Part shown: piece after piece, positions 43,501-56,678 of the stretch
Numbering within the stretch: position 1 is the stretch's first letter
How the letters are laid out: the number at the start of each line of letters is the position of its first letter
Assembly (NCBI GenBank): GCA_010672785.1
Contig: JAAHFX010000007.1
Location: 1-64,000, forward strand
Source: Sphaerospermopsis sp. SIO1G1
GTDB taxonomy: Bacteria; Cyanobacteriota; Cyanobacteriia; Cyanobacteriales; Nostocaceae
Reading direction: 5' to 3'
DNA: 64,000 nucleotides
The notes under the pieces: generated by a model
Database searches by the model: none
What the model saw: only the letters and a program-made list of their open reading frames with translations
Told to the model about the DNA's origin: nothing
Position numbers and translations under genes: made by a program

Positions 43501-45003
43501 TTACTTGATAACCGCTTGAGAAATTATGGTTTTTTCAGGAGTGGAAATATTTGCTACCATTGCTGTAGTTGTGGTTTCTGTCCAACGAACTAACCAATTT
43601 GGTTGTACTCCTAAGAAGATAATGAGTATTGCTAATACTAAAGCAGGAATTTTCTCAGGCCAAATCACTCTGGGATAATAAGCTAAATTATTATCTAGTT
43701 TCCCAAAACAAGTACGGTTGAGAATAATCACAAAATAAACAGCAGTTAAACCAGAAGAAGCTACACACAATAAAGTAGATAAGGGAAAGCGAGAAAAACT
43801 GCCTTGGAAAACCATAAATTCAGCAATAAAACCTGTTAAACCAGGTATCCCTGCGCTGGCCATTCCCCCAAGAATAAGTAAAGCACTCACTAATGGTAAA
43901 CCGCGCACAGGACTTAATAAACCATTGAGTTTAGATAATTCTCTTGTACCTACTTTTGCTTCTACAATTCCTACTAAATGGAAGAGAATAGCCAGAATTA
44001 AACCATGACTAAACATTTGGGCCACAGCACCAACTAAAGAAAGGTCTGTACTGGCAGCTGTTGCTAGTAAAATATAACCCATATGGCCAATGGAACTATA
44101 AGCCACCATACGTTTTATGTCTGTTTGACTAATTGCTACTATTGCCCCATAAATCGCACTCACAGCACCCCAAATTGCTAAGGTGGGTGCAATTATATGC
44201 CAAGCTTGGGGAAATAAACCAAAGCCAAATCTTAATAGTCCATAAGTTCCTAACTTTGCTAAAATTCCACCTAATAAAATAGCGATGGGTGCAGAAGCTT
44301 CCACGTAAGCATCTGGTAGCCAAGTATGGAAAGGAATGAGTGGAATTTTGATTCCAAAACCTAAGATAATTCCTATCAATAAAAGTAGCTGCATTCCCGC
44401 AGAAAGATTTTCGGTTCTAATTGCATCTAAGGCAAAACTATCAGAACCACTTAACCAAACAATTCCCAGGAATGTGGCTAATATTAATGCTCCGGAAACT
44501 GCCGTATAAATCAAAAATTTCATCCCAGCATAGGCGCGTTTCTTTCCTCCCCAAATGGAAATTAATAGATAAAAAGGTATTAATTCCAGTTCATAAAATA
44601 GAAAAAATAGCAGTAAGTTTTCTGCTAAGAAAGCACCAGCAACGCCACCACTGACTAATAAAAGTAAGGAGTAGAAAAGTTTAGGACGCTCAGTATTTTC
44701 GCTACTACTATAAATTGCGATCCAAATTAATAAGCTATTCAACGTCAACATTAAAATTGATAGCCCATCTACTCCTAATTGATAACTTAAACCCAAAGTT
44801 TCGTTCCAAGGTAAATATTCTTGAAATTGCATTCCTGGAGTATTGATATCAAATTTAAACAGGATAAAAACATTCCAGAGCAGAACTACAAAAGCAATTG
44901 TTAAAGATACAAGTCTGGTTCTATTATTGGGAATAATTTTATCTGGTAAAAATCCAATAATTGCTGCGCCAATAATAGGCAACCAAATTAAAACACTCAA
45001 CAT
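43501..45003 (-). CDS. ndhD3: NAD(P)H-quinone oxidoreductase chain NdhD (NdhD3 type)
   Basis: A 500-residue antiporter-like membrane subunit with about 14 helices. The conserved helix motifs FFLFYELELIPFYLLISIWGG (Glu on TM5) and KIPLIPFHTWLPDAYVEA with the TM7 Lys are typical of NdhD/NuoM. Its size and the ndhF-ndhD-cupA order point to the NdhD3 paralogue of the CO2-uptake complex NDH-1MS rather than respiratory NdhD1. Paralogue number is inference. It lies 77 bp after ndhF on the same strand. Confidence 0.88.
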   Translation of the reverse strand: MLSVLIWLPIIGAAIIGFLPDKIIPNNRTRLVSLTIAFVVLLWNVFILFKFDINTPGMQFQEYLPWNETLGLSYQLGVDGLSILMLTLNSLLIWIAIYSSSENTERPKLFYSLLLLVSGGVAGAFLAENLLLFFLFYELELIPFYLLISIWGGKKRAYAGMKFLIYTAVSGALILATFLGIVWLSGSDSFALDAIRTENLSAGMQLLLLIGIILGFGIKIPLIPFHTWLPDAYVEASAPIAILLGGILAKLGTYGLLRFGFGLFPQAWHIIAPTLAIWGAVSAIYGAIVAISQTDIKRMVAYSSIGHMGYILLATAASTDLSLVGAVAQMFSHGLILAILFHLVGIVEAKVGTRELSKLNGLLSPVRGLPLVSALLILGGMASAGIPGLTGFIAEFMVFQGSFSRFPLSTLLCVASSGLTAVYFVIILNRTCFGKLDNNLAYYPRVIWPEKIPALVLAILIIFLGVQPNWLVRWTETTTTAMVANISTPEKTIISQAVIK

Positions 45004-45080
45004 GATTAGTAATGGATGATTGGTAATTGGTGATTGGGAATAAGTTGATTAATTAGTTAATTTGCCAAATTTTCCTATGT

Positions 45081-46940
45081 TTAAAAAACAAAATCTAATA
45101 ATTGGATACCCCAGAATGGCCATGTTACCCAAGCCCCTAGAATACCTACACCTAATAAAACTGTGAGGGCGTAAAATTGGGTTTGTCCATTGTTACTATA
45201 TTTCAAGCCTTCGCCACCCAAAATAGAAAACAAGCCAACAAAGTTAACAATGCCATCCACCACAAACCTATCTACTAAATCAGCTAATTTGGAAAATTGA
45301 GCAACACCAAAAATAATAGTGATTTTGTACAGTTTAGGTGTGTAGAAATCGTAAGCAATTAAATCTTGTAAACCCTGCCAAGGTAAACGAATTGGTTTAG
45401 GAATATTACCTAAATAAATGATTGCACCAATACCACAACCAAAAATACTAGACCAAACTAATAAAAGTGCTACATCTTTATTTAAAACTGCCCAACTAGG
45501 TAATAAAGAGAAACTTTGCAAAACAAGAGGTAGATGTAACACAAACCCAAATAAAATCATCATTGGTAAAACCATCAACCACAGACCTTCAGGAGACCTT
45601 TCACTCATTTGTTTAGGTTTACCACCAAAAATTAAGCCAAATTCTCTGGTTAAACTAAAAGCTGTTAAAGCATTAACAGTAATGATGATTCCTACTAACC
45701 AAGGATGAGTTCCCCATAAACCATCAGCTAATTTCATTAATGCCCAAAAACTGCCTAAAGGAGGGAAACCAATTAAACCCAATGTACCAGCAATAAAGGC
45801 TAAACCAGATATTGGACGACGTGACCATAAACCGCCCAGTTGGGTAATATCTTGAGTAATGTTGTTGAGAATTATGCCCCCGGTACTCATGACTAAAAGT
45901 GCCGCAGAGATGGCATGGGTGAGGACTAATAGTAAGGCCGCTTCATTTTGCTGTGTGCCTACGGCAATAAATACCAAGCCCATGTAAGCACTGACAGAGT
46001 AGGATAAACAACGTTTAATGTCAATTTGGGCGATCGCAATTAATGAACCCCCAATAGCTGTAACTGCACCAATGGCTACCATTAGAGAAGATGCTATGGG
46101 AGATAAACTAAATACTGGTTGTAGTTTAATTAGCACCCATGCACCACTGGCAACTACAACTGAGTTACGTAAAATTGTACTGGGGACAGGCCCTTCCATT
46201 GCTTCATCTAACCACAAATGTAAGGGAAACTGGGCGCATTTACCCATTGGGCCAGCAATTAATGTTAAGCAAACTAAGGTAATAATCGTTGGATCTACTT
46301 TAGCTGTTTCTGCCCATATTGCTAAGTCTGGATAGTCCCAAGTTCCTGCTAATGTCCATATTCCCAATACTCCCATCAACAGGAATAAGTCACCTACCCG
46401 TTTGGTTAAAAACGCATCTCGCGCACCAGTGACTACTAGAGGTTGACTAAACCATAAACCGACTAATAAGTAAGTACCTAAAGTCAGAACTTCTAAAATT
46501 ACATAACTGAAGAAGAGGTTATTACATAAAGCTAAGGCACATAAACCAGCTTCAAATAATCCTAACAAAGAATAAAAACGACCCCACCCCCAGTCTCTTT
46601 CCATATAACCTACAGCATATGTTTGAGCTAGTAAGTTTAAACCTGTAATTACAATTATTGCTCCCACAGTGATGGAAGATATTTCTATATTAATGGTAAG
46701 ATTCAAACCTGCGGTAGATAACCAAGGAATTAATACTTCTTGGGCGGGATGATTCCAAATTGCGGGAAAAGCGATGACAGAATGTAAAAAAGCAAGAAAG
46801 GTCATGATTAAATTGACATATCCTGCCGGTCTTGGCCCAGTTCTTCTAATGATTCCCGGTGACCAAGGTAAGGCTAAAAGACCGCCTAATAAAGCATAGC
46901 AAGGGACTAACCATACGGTCTCTAGCAAATACTGAGACAT
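45081..46940 (-). CDS. ndhF3: NAD(P)H-quinone oxidoreductase chain NdhF (NdhF3 type)
   Basis: Start taken at ATG 46940 (MSQYLLETVW) because a GAGGTGAG lies just upstream; a longer frame to 47006 adds 22 polar residues without homology. The 619-residue subunit has the antiporter-like core (KCAQFPLHLWLDEAMEGPVP, TM7 Lys region), about 15 helices and the long C-terminal arm. It is first gene of the ndhF3-ndhD3-cupA unit. In relatives this operon is induced by low CO2 through the LysR regulator NdhR/CcmR. I cannot confirm a binding site in the 366-bp upstream region. Confidence 0.88.
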   Translation of the reverse strand: MSQYLLETVWLVPCYALLGGLLALPWSPGIIRRTGPRPAGYVNLIMTFLAFLHSVIAFPAIWNHPAQEVLIPWLSTAGLNLTINIEISSITVGAIIVITGLNLLAQTYAVGYMERDWGWGRFYSLLGLFEAGLCALALCNNLFFSYVILEVLTLGTYLLVGLWFSQPLVVTGARDAFLTKRVGDLFLLMGVLGIWTLAGTWDYPDLAIWAETAKVDPTIITLVCLTLIAGPMGKCAQFPLHLWLDEAMEGPVPSTILRNSVVVASGAWVLIKLQPVFSLSPIASSLMVAIGAVTAIGGSLIAIAQIDIKRCLSYSVSAYMGLVFIAVGTQQNEAALLLVLTHAISAALLVMSTGGIILNNITQDITQLGGLWSRRPISGLAFIAGTLGLIGFPPLGSFWALMKLADGLWGTHPWLVGIIITVNALTAFSLTREFGLIFGGKPKQMSERSPEGLWLMVLPMMILFGFVLHLPLVLQSFSLLPSWAVLNKDVALLLVWSSIFGCGIGAIIYLGNIPKPIRLPWQGLQDLIAYDFYTPKLYKITIIFGVAQFSKLADLVDRFVVDGIVNFVGLFSILGGEGLKYSNNGQTQFYALTVLLGVGILGAWVTWPFWGIQLLDFVF

Positions 46941-47306
46941 GAACTCACCTCTATAATTTCTAGCAAAAGTTAAATAGATTACGTCTACTAGCGTTGCCCC
47001 TACCAACTTAGCTATGACATATACAGAAAATTAATTTTTGCTTAATATTACTAAATATAGATTACCTTTATCTTTTGCAAAAGGGAATTAGTATCTTAGA
47101 TAAATCTACGATGTTTTCTCTAATTTATTCTTATATTTCTATGGATTGGTTTATTGAATGTAGTATATTATATTTCATCTATAATTTTTAGTTCCAGCCT
47201 ATTTTAGAGTTTGCAGCAAAAAATTATTTGTGGAGATGAGGGAACAGGGAACAGGTAAGAGCTATAAGGATTTTTATTTATTCCCAAAATATCCAATTAA
47301 TTTTAC
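46941..47306. other. Promoter-side region of the cup operon
   Basis: AT-rich, no gene. It is likely to hold the ndhF3 promoter. It includes a partial inverted MITE B end (GTTTGCAGCAAAAAATTATT, about 47210-47240) and GGGAACAGG units (47241-47256). Confidence 0.5.
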
Positions 47307-47474
47307 TTAGGTACTGATTGAGGAAATTATCACTACAGGTGAGGAGTTTAAATATCCAATAGGAGCTGGTTTCATATCTCGGTAATCCAAAATTTGCACC
47401 ACTATCAGATAAGCTACGGCCAAGAGGACAGAAATTATACCTGTAATAATTGCAACAATTTTTGAGCGATTCAT
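47307..47474 (-). CDS. 55-aa small membrane protein
   Basis: ATG 47474 to TAA 47307. An AGGA lies 8 bases upstream of the start. The peptide begins MNRSKIVAIITGIISVLLAV, with one membrane helix (about 5-28) followed by QILDYRDMKPAPIG. It lies about 30 bp downstream of the GGDEF-EAL gene on the same strand, so it may be co-transcribed. It looks like a conserved cyanobacterial small membrane protein of unknown role. Confidence 0.65.
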   Translation of the reverse strand: MNRSKIVAIITGIISVLLAVAYLIVVQILDYRDMKPAPIGYLNSSPVVIISSIST

Positions 47475-47504
47475 CTGGTTTTCCTATAGTTGTAAATATT
47501 TTAT

Positions 47505-50174
47505 TCAGCTTTCAGCTTGTAGCTTAGTTGAGTCTTTCATTAGTTCTGTTGCTTGTTGGGCAGAAAGAGGTTTATAGAAGAAGTATCCTTGCACATCATC
47601 GCATTTTATCAATTTGAGGAAATCTAACTCCTCCGATTTTTCTACCCCTTCAGCAATTAATCTTAAACCTAAACTACGTCCTAAATTCACTATAGCAGTA
47701 ATAATGTGAGCTACTTTTTCATCGGATGTTAATTCCTTGATAAAGGATCTATCAATTTTGAGATTATGGAATGGTAGCGATTTGAGACGAGATAGGGAAG
47801 AATAACCAGTACCAAAGTCATCTATAGATAGGTGTAAGCCCATATTCTCAAATTGTTTTAGCACAGATTCGGTGAAGCTGAAATTTTCTATAGCAGTTGT
47901 TTCCGTAATTTCTAGTTCTAAATATTTTGTTTCTAATTCCGTCGCTTGTAAAATTTTGGCTACCATTTCCACCAACTGGGGTTGACGAAACTGTTTAGGA
48001 GAAAGATTTACTGCTACAGTTACGCAGGGAAAACCTGCATCTTGCCAAGCTTTATTTTGACGACAGACTTCTTTTAATACCCACTCACCAATGGGTACTA
48101 TTAATCCACTGGCTTCTGCTAATGGTATGAATACATTGGGTGCGACTATTCCCAGTTCTGGATGATGCCAACGTAACAAGGCTTCCATACCTGTAATTTC
48201 ATATGTAATAATGTTTACTCTGGGTTGGTAGTAAATCAAAAATTCTTTTTTATCTAGAGCATGACGTAAACTTTTCTCTAAGCTCAATAGTTCAGGAGTT
48301 TTTTCGCTCAGGGAAGTTTGATAATATTGGTAATTATTCCTGCCCTTATCTTTGGCATAATATAATGCTATGTCGGCGTGTTGGATTAATTTCTCTGCAT
48401 TAGGACTATGCTGATCTAATAAGGCTATACCAATGCTGGCATTGACATACAATTCGTGACCATACAATAAAAATGATTCTTCCAGGGTTAGTAGAATTCT
48501 AGAAGCTATTTGGGCTACTTCTTGATGATTGTTAGCATTCGGAAGTAAGATAGTAAACTCATCTCCTCCCCAACGGGCAATTGTATCTCCTGTTCGTAGA
48601 GACTGTCTGAGCCTTTGGGCTACACTTTGTAACAGTTCATCTCCTAATGTATGCCCTAAAGTATCATTAATCATTTTAAACCGATCTAAGTCCAGGAACA
48701 TTACAGCCAGAGTGTTTTCCTCTTCTGATGATTTAGCGATCGCTTGATCTAATAAACTATTAAAATGTAAGCGGTTTGGTAAACCTGTGAGTAAATCATG
48801 GAGAGCTTGATAACGGATTTTTTCTTCTACTTGTTGTCGTTGACGAGAACCGCTAATAATAGCAGCTAGAGTCATCAGGCTAGACTGTTCGTGAGTTGAC
48901 CATTTTCTTTCTGTGCAGCAGTCTACTAAACCTAAGTATCCCCAAAAACTTGAATCTAAACGTAATGGTACAAACACTAAGGATTTAATGTTGTCTCTCT
49001 CTAAAAGTTTCTTTTCTATAGAGGGAAACTCTCTGGTTATACCACTAATACTGAAACCTTGGGATAATATCTCATACCAACGTTCTATTCCACAAATTCT
49101 ATAGGTTTGATGTTGCCAATATTGTTGACATGATTGAATACCAGTTTTTGTCCATTCAAACTTAAGACTGACTGCTATTTCTCCTGTAATATTGTGGGGA
49201 TGGTTCTGAAATAAATAAATGCGATCGCCATTAGCAGCATTCCCGAATGTGGCTAAAGCTTTTTCTATTGCTAAGTCATAATCCATTTCCGATAATAAAT
49301 AGTTAGCTGCTTCTGCTACTGCTTGTAGTAATCTATCTCGTTGTTGTAATTCTATTTCTGCTTGTTTTTGTTCAGTAATTTCTCTAATAATAAAAGTTCT
49401 AATTAAGTCACTTTCTGGCAAGTAATGAACGGATTGTTCAAAAATTTCACCTGCGATTTCTACTTCTCTGACAAAGGAATTACCAGGATGATTTTCAATT
49501 GTGGAGACTAAATTTTCTAAAACCTGATGTTTATCACCTACTTCTCTTAATTTGGGAAATTTATTAGCCGCCGCTGGATTAAGGTAAGTAATATTCCCAT
49601 CTAAATCCATTTCAATAATTGGATTAGGAATTAATTCCGGGAAAGAAGCTAAACGAGTTAAATGAGAATCACTTGCTACTTCAATATTTGTATCTGCAAC
49701 CAGAAAAGTATCCAAAGGATTTGTTCCAATTTCTTGCTCAGAGATAAGTTTAGATAAATCTGCGGCTGAAAAAGATTCTTTGAATAATTCCTCGGATAAA
49801 TTAGAAACAGCATAATATTTTACTTGAGCATGAAGATTACCAAAAGTAACTATATCTCCATGTTGAAGGTTGTGAGAAAAGAATTTATTGCCATTGATAA
49901 ACAAACCATTAGTACTTCTTTTCCCTTGAAAGTTACCATCAATAATCCGAAAACCATAATTTTCCGTTCCAGGAATAGTAACACGGAATAAAATTGCGTG
50001 TTGTCTAGAGACAGACTTAGAACGTAGAACAATAGTGTTTCGAGTATCCCTACCTAAAGAATATATTGTTTCTAACAGAGGAATAGTTCTTTCTCCTTCT
50101 GGATCTTTGACAACTAAAAGATGATGTATTTTATCGCGTTCATTGTCTAACATCGGTGTTTCTGAAATACTCAT
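47505..50174 (-). CDS. FHA-PAS-GAF-GGDEF-EAL signalling protein
   Basis: An 889-residue soluble multidomain protein. An FHA domain (about 25-118) has GRDTRNTIVL and SVSRQHAI, which bind phosphothreonine. A PAS domain (about 170-270), a GAF domain (about 285-440), a diguanylate cyclase domain with an intact GGDEF motif (RWGGDEFTIL), and an EAL domain (EALLRW, DDFGTGYSSL, IAEGVE) follow. Both c-di-GMP catalytic motifs are intact. The FHA head suggests input from Ser/Thr kinases, an uncommon pairing. It is followed by a 55-aa membrane peptide gene. Confidence 0.9.
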   Translation of the reverse strand: MSISETPMLDNERDKIHHLLVVKDPEGERTIPLLETIYSLGRDTRNTIVLRSKSVSRQHAILFRVTIPGTENYGFRIIDGNFQGKRSTNGLFINGNKFFSHNLQHGDIVTFGNLHAQVKYYAVSNLSEELFKESFSAADLSKLISEQEIGTNPLDTFLVADTNIEVASDSHLTRLASFPELIPNPIIEMDLDGNITYLNPAAANKFPKLREVGDKHQVLENLVSTIENHPGNSFVREVEIAGEIFEQSVHYLPESDLIRTFIIREITEQKQAEIELQQRDRLLQAVAEAANYLLSEMDYDLAIEKALATFGNAANGDRIYLFQNHPHNITGEIAVSLKFEWTKTGIQSCQQYWQHQTYRICGIERWYEILSQGFSISGITREFPSIEKKLLERDNIKSLVFVPLRLDSSFWGYLGLVDCCTERKWSTHEQSSLMTLAAIISGSRQRQQVEEKIRYQALHDLLTGLPNRLHFNSLLDQAIAKSSEEENTLAVMFLDLDRFKMINDTLGHTLGDELLQSVAQRLRQSLRTGDTIARWGGDEFTILLPNANNHQEVAQIASRILLTLEESFLLYGHELYVNASIGIALLDQHSPNAEKLIQHADIALYYAKDKGRNNYQYYQTSLSEKTPELLSLEKSLRHALDKKEFLIYYQPRVNIITYEITGMEALLRWHHPELGIVAPNVFIPLAEASGLIVPIGEWVLKEVCRQNKAWQDAGFPCVTVAVNLSPKQFRQPQLVEMVAKILQATELETKYLELEITETTAIENFSFTESVLKQFENMGLHLSIDDFGTGYSSLSRLKSLPFHNLKIDRSFIKELTSDEKVAHIITAIVNLGRSLGLRLIAEGVEKSEELDFLKLIKCDDVQGYFFYKPLSAQQATELMKDSTKLQAES

Positions 50175-50340
50175 ATTTTTTTATGTTTCCTGGCATTATT
50201 TGACTTCTGTAAGTCTTTCTATAAATCTTGACATTCAGAACTCCTCATGATGCAAATGAGTTAACTTTTTATCCCTAAGATGAAAGTGATAATAAAAACA
50301 AGTATAAAGTTTTGATATTTAACCAAACTTTGTCAAGATA

Positions 50341-50459
50341 TAGTGTTCCGATTTGATTTATAAATTTTTCGTGGAGCCAGGGAACTCTTAACAGGGAACA
50401 GGGAAGAAAAATTTACGTATATACTGATTTCTGTTCAAAAATCAAATAGGAGTCCTATA
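50341..50459. repeat. Dispersed repeat C, copy 1
   Basis: TAGTGTTCCGATTTGATTTA ... CAAATAGGAGTCCTATA with GGGAACAGGG units inside. The ends are imperfect inverted repeats. A second copy lies at 59082-59188. Confidence 0.7.
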
Positions 50460-50558
50460 GTATACATATTATACATTTAAACATTAAACTTAAACTGTGT
50501 ATAATTAGCATTTTATACTTAATTTTTAGTAAACATTAATGCTCAGTAAATGATGCCA

Positions 50559-50614
50559 ATTTGACTGGTGATTGGTGACTGGTAATTGGTGACTGGTAAT
50601 TGGTGACTGGTGAT
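50559..50614. repeat. GGTGATT/GGTGACT heptamer array
   Basis: Seven or eight heptamers TTGGTGA/CTGGTGA. The same unit appears between apcE and apcA (54602-54645), and reversed at 37741-37787. Confidence 0.85.
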
Positions 50615-50707
50615 TTAATTAGTAATTACTAGTAGAAAGTTCAAACGTTTTTGCACAGATATAGAAGTTTATTATCCGGAATTGGGTCATTCTGATGTAA
50701 ATAAGTC

Positions 50708-50798
50708 AGGACTTACGCAAAATATACTTCAAATACCGTCATTACGACGAAAGCAAGCAATCTCAAACCCCGATGTTTTATTAAAATGCGTAAGTCCT
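50708..50798. mobile_element. MITE family A, copy 7 (91 bp)
   Basis: AGGACTTACGCA and TGCGTAAGTCCT ends, with a CATTACGACGAAAGCAAGCA interior (inverted relative to copy 5). Confidence 0.8.
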
Positions 50799-51204
50799 GT
50801 AAGTCAGATCCAACAGAAACACTTTTACGCCTAACAGCAAGCTTCCCTAAAGAAGGCTTCGCGAAGATATTCAAGGTAAAATCGCACCCATACAACCTTT
50901 AAAACTATTACCTGTTCCCTACTCCCTATTCCCTATTCCCTGTCTCCACGATAAGACTTTTACGCCTAACGGCAAGCTTCGGTAACAGCAAACCCTAACT
51001 TAGACTTGCAGATTTAGATGAAAGATTCGACATACTTCTTAATAAATTAGCAGCGTAACCGCAAAACGTTCTAATCTAAAAACTGACTGGGTTAATTTAC
51101 TGGTAGTTTTGCTGGCTGAATATATATAAACACAGTAATGTGTCAAACCACAAAACAACCCAGGCTTAACACATAAACTTATTTATAGGAGTTTTAAAAA
51201 TTAA

Positions 51205-54600
<3,396 letters not shown>

Positions 54601-54919
54601 ATGATTGGTGATTGGTGACAGGTGATTGGTGATTGGTGATTAGGTAAAATCTTTTCATCCACTCACCCCCTCACCCACTCACCCCCTCACCCCCTCATTT
54701 CCCAAATCTGAAAATGATTGTTACAAAATATTAAGAGCAGTCATAAATACTCAACATAATGCCGGACAATATTTCCGGAAGGATAATTAGGTTTTTCCAC
54801 TTATGTACTTTTGTTGAGTAAATGTTACTCATAATGTACTAAGATGCAAAACTGTTATCTATAAATCACAGTCTTGCCAGATTAAAAACTGGTGTCATTA
54901 GTTTTGGAGGAATCCATTA
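54601..54919. other. apcE-apcA intergenic region with repeats
   Basis: GGTGATT heptamers (54602-54645), CCCCCTCACCCACTCA units (54660-54702), then the apcA leader with a strong GGAGG (54905-54909). No gene. Confidence 0.65.
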
Positions 54920-55405
54920 ATGAGTATCGTCACGAAGTCCATCGTGAATGCTGATGCAGAAGCTCGCTACCTCAGCCCCGGTGAATTAGATCAAATCAAA
55001 AGCTTCGCTGTTGGTGGTGCTACACGTCTTCGCATCGCTCAAGTATTAACAGAAAACCGCGAGCGTATCGTTAAGCAAGCTGGTGACCAATTATTCCAAA
55101 AACGTCCTGACGTTGTTTCCCCCGGTGGTAACGCTTACGGTCAAGAAATGACAGCTACTTGTCTTCGTGACCTAGACTACTACTTGCGTCTTGTAACCTA
55201 CGGAATCGTTTCTGGTGATGTTACCCCCATCGAAGAAATCGGTATCGTTGGTGTAAAAGAAATGTACAAGTCTTTGGGTACTCCAATTGCAGCTGTTGCT
55301 GAAGGTGTTGCTGCAATGAAATCTGTTGCAAACACTTTGTTGTCTGCTGAAGACGCTTCCGAAGCTGGTGCTTACTTCGACTACGTTGTTGGTGCAATGT
55401 CATAG
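54920..55405 (+). CDS. apcA: Allophycocyanin alpha subunit
   Basis: A 161-residue phycobiliprotein. Phycocyanobilin attaches at Cys81 in [14 protein letters not shown], and the sequence is near identical to known ApcA. It forms the phycobilisome core with ApcB. It has a strong GGAGG Shine-Dalgarno and uses preferred codons, as expected for a very highly expressed gene. It is followed by apcB after 67 bp. Confidence 0.97.
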   Translation: MSIVTKSIVNADAEARYLSPGELDQIKSFAVGGATRLRIAQVLTENRERIVKQAGDQLFQKRPDVVSPGGNAYGQEMTATCLRDLDYYLRLVTYGIVSGDVTPIEEIGIVGVKEMYKSLGTPIAAVAEGVAAMKSVANTLLSAEDASEAGAYFDYVVGAMS

Positions 55406-55472
55406 TTTACAGCTATTTAACTGCTGAAACTGAAACTGTTGCAATCAAGTTGGAAATAAGGAAATAACAACA

Positions 55473-55958
55473 ATGCAAGACGCTATTACCTCTGTAATTA
55501 ATTCTTCTGACGTTCAAGGTAAATACCTTGACACCGCTGCTTTAGAAAAGCTAAAAGGTTACTTCTCCACTGGCGAACTACGCGTTCGTGCAGCTACCAC
55601 CATCAGTGCTAACGCTGCTGCTATCGTTAAAGAAGCTGTAGCTAAGTCCTTGTTGTACTCTGATATCACCCGTCCTGGTGGTAATATGTACACCACTCGT
55701 CGTTACGCAGCTTGTATCCGTGACTTGGATTACTACTTGCGTTACTCCACTTACGCTATGTTAGCTGGTGACACCTCCATCTTAGATGAGCGTGTATTAA
55801 ACGGTTTGAAAGAAACCTACAATTCCTTGGGTGTACCCATCGGATCTACCGTTAATGCTATCCAAGCTATGAAAGAAGTTACCGCAGCTTTAGTTGGCCC
55901 TGACGCTGGTAAAGAAATGGGTGTTTACTTCGACTACATCTCCTCTGGCTTAAGCTAG
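55473..55958 (+). CDS. apcB: Allophycocyanin beta subunit
   Basis: A 161-residue beta subunit with bilin Cys81 in [13 protein letters not shown] and Asn71 in RPGGNMYT, the asparagine that is methylated in beta phycobiliproteins. It pairs with ApcA. The Shine-Dalgarno is AAGGAAA. apcC follows after 323 bp. Confidence 0.97.
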   Translation: MQDAITSVINSSDVQGKYLDTAALEKLKGYFSTGELRVRAATTISANAAAIVKEAVAKSLLYSDITRPGGNMYTTRRYAACIRDLDYYLRYSTYAMLAGDTSILDERVLNGLKETYNSLGVPIGSTVNAIQAMKEVTAALVGPDAGKEMGVYFDYISSGLS

Positions 55959-56281
55959 GATTTGTTTTGCACTTAATTTTTTAGGTGCTGTTTAATTAAG
56001 GTCTGGAAATCAACTGTGAGTTCTAGGTCGTTCTATTGCTTACCTATAATGAGTATTAGCGGTCTAGTATTGATGTTTGATTTCCAGGCTTTGAAAAAAT
56101 AAATGTAAGGAATCAGAAGTCAGAAGCCAAAAGTTAAAGGAAGGTTGATTTTTGACTTAATGAAAGAGAGACTAATGACAGCTAAATTCTTTAAAACCTT
56201 ACAAATAAATTAAAGATTTGTACTCAAAATTTTTGAGATAAAAAAGTTTTTCCAAACAAACAAATACAGGAGTTTAAGAAA
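55959..56281. other. apcB-apcC intergenic region
   Basis: AT-rich leader of apcC with no gene and no clear STRR. An inverted CCTAGAACTCACAGTTGA-like stretch is visible near 56010. apcC is often made from both the long transcript and its own shorter one. Confidence 0.4.
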
Positions 56282-56488
56282 ATGTCTCGTTTATTTAAAG
56301 TAACTGCTTGTGTTCCTAGCTTATCTCGTACTCGCACACAACGCGAATTACAAAATACTTACTTTACTAAGTTAGTTCCTTATGAAAACTGGTTCCGTGA
56401 ACAACAACGGATTCAAAAAATGGGTGGAAAAATTGTTACAGTTGAACTAGCAACTGGTAAGCAAGGTACAAATACTGGCTTGGCATAA
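56282..56488 (+). CDS. apcC: Phycobilisome 7.8 kDa core linker ApcC
   Basis: A 68-residue basic protein of the CpcD/ApcC domain family (MSRLFKVTACVPS, TVELATGKQGTNTGLA). It caps allophycocyanin trimers in the core. ACAGGAG lies about 9 bases upstream of the start. It is the last gene of the apc cluster, followed by an intrinsic terminator. Confidence 0.95.
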   Translation: MSRLFKVTACVPSLSRTRTQRELQNTYFTKLVPYENWFREQQRIQKMGGKIVTVELATGKQGTNTGLA

Positions 56489-56522
56489 TTTCTATGTAGG
56501 GATTATTTTGGTAGATATATTT

Positions 56523-56548
56523 AGAGGTCAGTAATGGCCTCTTTTTTT
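56523..56548 (+). terminator. Intrinsic terminator of the apc operon
   Basis: AGAGGTC-AGTAAT-GGCCTCT stem-loop followed by TTTTTTT, 35 bases after the apcC stop. Confidence 0.85.
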
Positions 56549-56678
56549 ATTGATAGGATGTCTAAATTAGGATGTCCAGGATTAAAGGATAAACAAGATG
56601 GAAAATTATGAGAATTATCGAGATTTTCCAGTCTATCCTAACAATATCTGAATTATTAGAATTAACGGAAAATTAATA

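Larger units (their letters stand above)
50175..51204. other. Repeat-rich region upstream of the apc operon
   Basis: No gene. In order: a dispersed repeat (50341-50459), GGTGATT/GGTGACT units (50559-50614), MITE A (50708-50798), TTTTACGCCTAACAGCAAGC elements (50821-50845 and 50953-50978) and a MITE B right end (to 50997). The last 200 bp are the probable apcE promoter and leader, with TAGGAG about 15 bases before the start. Confidence 0.65.
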
